A DNA stretch of 64,000 nucleotides, from the NCBI RefSeq assembly GCF_000519005.1, contig NZ_JAER01000001.1:155309-219308 (forward strand). The letters are read 5' to 3'. This document shows positions 61,202-64,000 of the stretch, piece after piece. The notes below the pieces were generated by a model. That model was not told where the DNA came from. It ran no database searches and saw only the letters and a program-made list of their open reading frames with translations. Position numbers and translations under genes: made by a program. The stretch comes from Nocardioides sp. J54 (lineage in GTDB: Bacteria; Actinomycetota; Actinomycetes; Propionibacteriales; Nocardioidaceae). The first letter of the stretch is position 1. Each line of letters begins with the position of its first letter.

Positions 61202-61846
61202 GTGACTCAGAATCTTCCCGGTGGCCACGGTGGCCATGAGATGAACGGTGCCGCGGGGATGAACTTCCTCGACGACAACATCTACAGCCGGCTGCTGCGT
61301 GAGCGGATCGTGTTCCTCGGGTCCGAGGTCCGCGACCAGAACGCCAACGCGATCTGCGCCCAGCTCCTGCTGCTGTCCGCGGAGGACCCGGAGGCGGACA
61401 TCTTCCTCCACATCAACAGCCCCGGTGGCTCCGTGGACGCCGGCATGGCGATCTACGACACCATGAATTACATCCCCAACGACGTCGCCACGGTCGGCAT
61501 GGGCCTGGCCGCCTCGATGGGCCAGTTCCTGCTGTGCGCCGGCGCAAAGGGCAAGCGCTACGCGCTCCCGCACGCGCGGATCATGATGCACCAGCCGTCG
61601 TCCGGCATGGGCGGCTCGGCCTCGGACATCAAGATCCAGGCCCAGCAGTCGCTGCACATCAAGAAGGTGCTGCTCGAGCTCATCGCCGAGCACACCGGCC
61701 AGAGCGTCGAGCAGGTCACCGAGGACGCTGACCGCGACCGCTGGTTCACCGCCCAGGAGGCGCTGGAGTACGGCCTGGTCGACCAGGTCATCAAGAGCGC
61801 GAAGGAAGCCTCCGACGAGGGCCGGCCGGCCCACAAGAAGGACTGA
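61202..61846 (+). CDS. clpP1: ATP-dependent Clp protease proteolytic subunit 1
   Basis: A 214-residue serine peptidase subunit. Triad: Ser in [11 protein letters not shown] (about residue 110), His in [11 protein letters not shown], Asp in [11 protein letters not shown] region. [18 protein letters not shown] is the family signature. In Actinobacteria ClpP1 and ClpP2 form a mixed tetradecamer that is essential in mycobacteria. The GTG start follows a -10 with no ribosome site. clpP2 follows after 15 bases. Confidence 0.97.
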   Translation: MTQNLPGGHGGHEMNGAAGMNFLDDNIYSRLLRERIVFLGSEVRDQNANAICAQLLLLSAEDPEADIFLHINSPGGSVDAGMAIYDTMNYIPNDVATVGMGLAASMGQFLLCAGAKGKRYALPHARIMMHQPSSGMGGSASDIKIQAQQSLHIKKVLLELIAEHTGQSVEQVTEDADRDRWFTAQEALEYGLVDQVIKSAKEASDEGRPAHKKD

Positions 61847-61861
61847 CGGGAAGGACCGGGC

Positions 61862-62467
61862 ATGAACTACTACATCCCGCAGTGGGAAGAGCGCACGTCG
61901 TACGGCTTCCGTCGCATCGACCCCTACGCCAAGCTGTTCGAGGACCGCATCATCTACCTCGGCACGCCGATCTCCGACGACGTCGCGAACGCCGTCATCG
62001 CGCAGCTGCTGTGCCTGCAGTCGATGAACCCCGACCAGGACATCAGCATCTACATCAACAGCCCCGGTGGCTCGTTCACCGCGCTGACCGCGATCTACGA
62101 CACGATCCAGTTCATCAAGCCGGACGTGCAGACCGTGTGCATCGGCCAGGCCGCCTCGGCCGCCGCGATCCTGCTCGCCGCCGGTGCGCGGGGCAAGCGC
62201 CTCGCGCTGCCGAACAGCCGGATCCTGATCCACCAGCCCTACACCGAGGGCACCTTCGGCCAGACCTCCGACATCGAGATCCAGGCCAACGAGATCCTCC
62301 GCATGCGCGAGATGCTGGAGAAGATGATCAGCGACCACTCCGGCAAGCCGATCGACGAGGTCAGCAAGGACATCGAGCGCGACAAGATCCTGACCGCCCA
62401 GGGTGCCGTCGAGTACGGCCTGATCGACTCGATCCTCGAGTCGCTCAAGACCCCCGCACTGGTCTGA
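61862..62467 (+). CDS. clpP2: ATP-dependent Clp protease proteolytic subunit 2
   Basis: A 201-residue subunit. Ser in GQAASAAAILLAAG, His in ILIHQPYTEG, and Asp in the KDIERDKILTA region. INSPGGSFTALTAIYDTI is the signature. It begins MNYYIPQWEERTSYG, typical of actinobacterial ClpP2. GGGAAGG precedes the ATG. Downstream, GGTCTG-N8-CAGACC (62461-62480) and a longer inverted repeat lie before clpX. Confidence 0.97.
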   Translation: MNYYIPQWEERTSYGFRRIDPYAKLFEDRIIYLGTPISDDVANAVIAQLLCLQSMNPDQDISIYINSPGGSFTALTAIYDTIQFIKPDVQTVCIGQAASAAAILLAAGARGKRLALPNSRILIHQPYTEGTFGQTSDIEIQANEILRMREMLEKMISDHSGKPIDEVSKDIERDKILTAQGAVEYGLIDSILESLKTPALV

Positions 62468-62512
62468 TCCGGACCAGACCTGCCGATAGAAGACGACGGA
62501 CCATTCGATGAG

Positions 62513-62584
62513 CTCCCCGAACCGGTACCGGTACCCCCCGTGTCACGCTGCACTTGCGGCGCCACAGGGGGTACCGTCGGGGAG
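62513..62584 (+). promoter_or_regulatory. long imperfect inverted repeat before clpX
   Basis: CTCCCCGA (62513-62520) and CGGTACCCCCCGTG (62529-62542) pair with CACAGGGGGTACCG and TCGGGGAG (62563-62584); an eight-base ACCGGTAC bulge interrupts the left arm. It ends 20 bases before GTG 62605. It may terminate the clpP operon or control clpX. Confidence 0.5.
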
Positions 62585-62604
62585 TTCACATGTGAGGAGG
62601 ACCC

Positions 62605-63885
<1,281 letters not shown>

Positions 63886-64000
63886 GTTGAATTGCGCGAG
63901 CGTGTCGCCTGTCGACACCAGCCGCACGGGCACTCGCTGCGCTCGGCCCGCGGGCAGGTGTCGACGCGCCTTCGGCGCGGGCGCCACGCTGCCGCGCCGC
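63886..64000. other. intergenic end of window after clpX
   Basis: No gene. GTCGACACC (63911-63919) is inverted as GGTGTCGAC (63957-63965), and CGCGCC-TTC-GGCGCG forms a tight hairpin (63965-63979), possibly the clpX terminator. Confidence 0.4.

Overview
The window is about 72% GC by eye, dense and mostly operonic. It has many GTG starts, almost no poly-U terminators, and several markers of high-GC Actinobacteria: paired clpP genes, an HtaA/HmuTUV haem uptake set, and a MutAB-type methylmalonyl-CoA mutase. Gene content and order suggest the Propionibacteriales/Nocardioidaceae (Nocardioides-like). That placement is an inference from family resemblance; no 16S rRNA gene is present. I find no stretch over 300 bases without a gene.

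Layout. 1-1273: the end of a NarL-type two-component system whose kinase and regulator are both frameshifted as given. 1338-6669: a VOC protein, then the mutA-mutB-meaB operon. 6841-9170: a secreted ScyD/ScyE-like protein and an M20 amidohydrolase. 9194-10414: a gene with an AbiEi-like N-terminus and a nuclease-like C-terminus, enclosed by two 80-bp inverted copies of a structured repeat; a third copy lies at 19469-19548. 10438-29259: a nucleoside salvage block with a BMP-type ABC importer, cytidine deaminase, thymidine phosphorylase, adenosine deaminase, a uridine-kinase-like protein, deoC, two aldehyde dehydrogenases (one truncated) and a phosphohexomutase. A pseudokinase/dipeptidase pair sits inside it. 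29364-33951: assorted membrane proteins and oxidoreductases. 33981-36987: an FMO/SDR/hydrolase cluster with its own TetR gene and a perfect palindrome. 36972-44904: haem acquisition (haem oxygenase, HmuTUV, three surface proteins) with an IdeR-like box and a pair of phased operators. 44951-56152: TetR, purine nucleoside phosphorylase, lipoprotein, GGCT-like protein, subtilase, two flavoprotein disulfide-reductase-family enzymes, rpiB, a Nei-type glycosylase and a SpoIIE-type phosphatase. 56264-63885: tRNA-Gly, tRNA-Pro, tig, clpP1, clpP2, clpX.

How it works together. Nucleosides enter through the BMP transporter, are deaminated or phosphorolysed (cdd, add, deoA, punA), and the sugar phosphates are funnelled through a phosphomutase, DeoC, aldehyde dehydrogenase and RpiB into central carbon metabolism. 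The order resembles the Mycobacterium tuberculosis Rv3303c-Rv3315c neighbourhood. Haem captured by surface HtaA-type proteins would pass to HmuT, through HmuUV, and be opened by haem oxygenase to release iron.

The most general signal is in the regulation. More than twenty genes have a TAnnnT-like -10 hexamer 6-9 bases before the start codon and no Shine-Dalgarno sequence, which suggests widespread leaderless transcription. The least explained items are the repeat-bounded AbiEi-like cassette, neocarzinostatin-like domains in the haem operon, the split ALDH16-like pair, and the dual operator layout at the haem locus.
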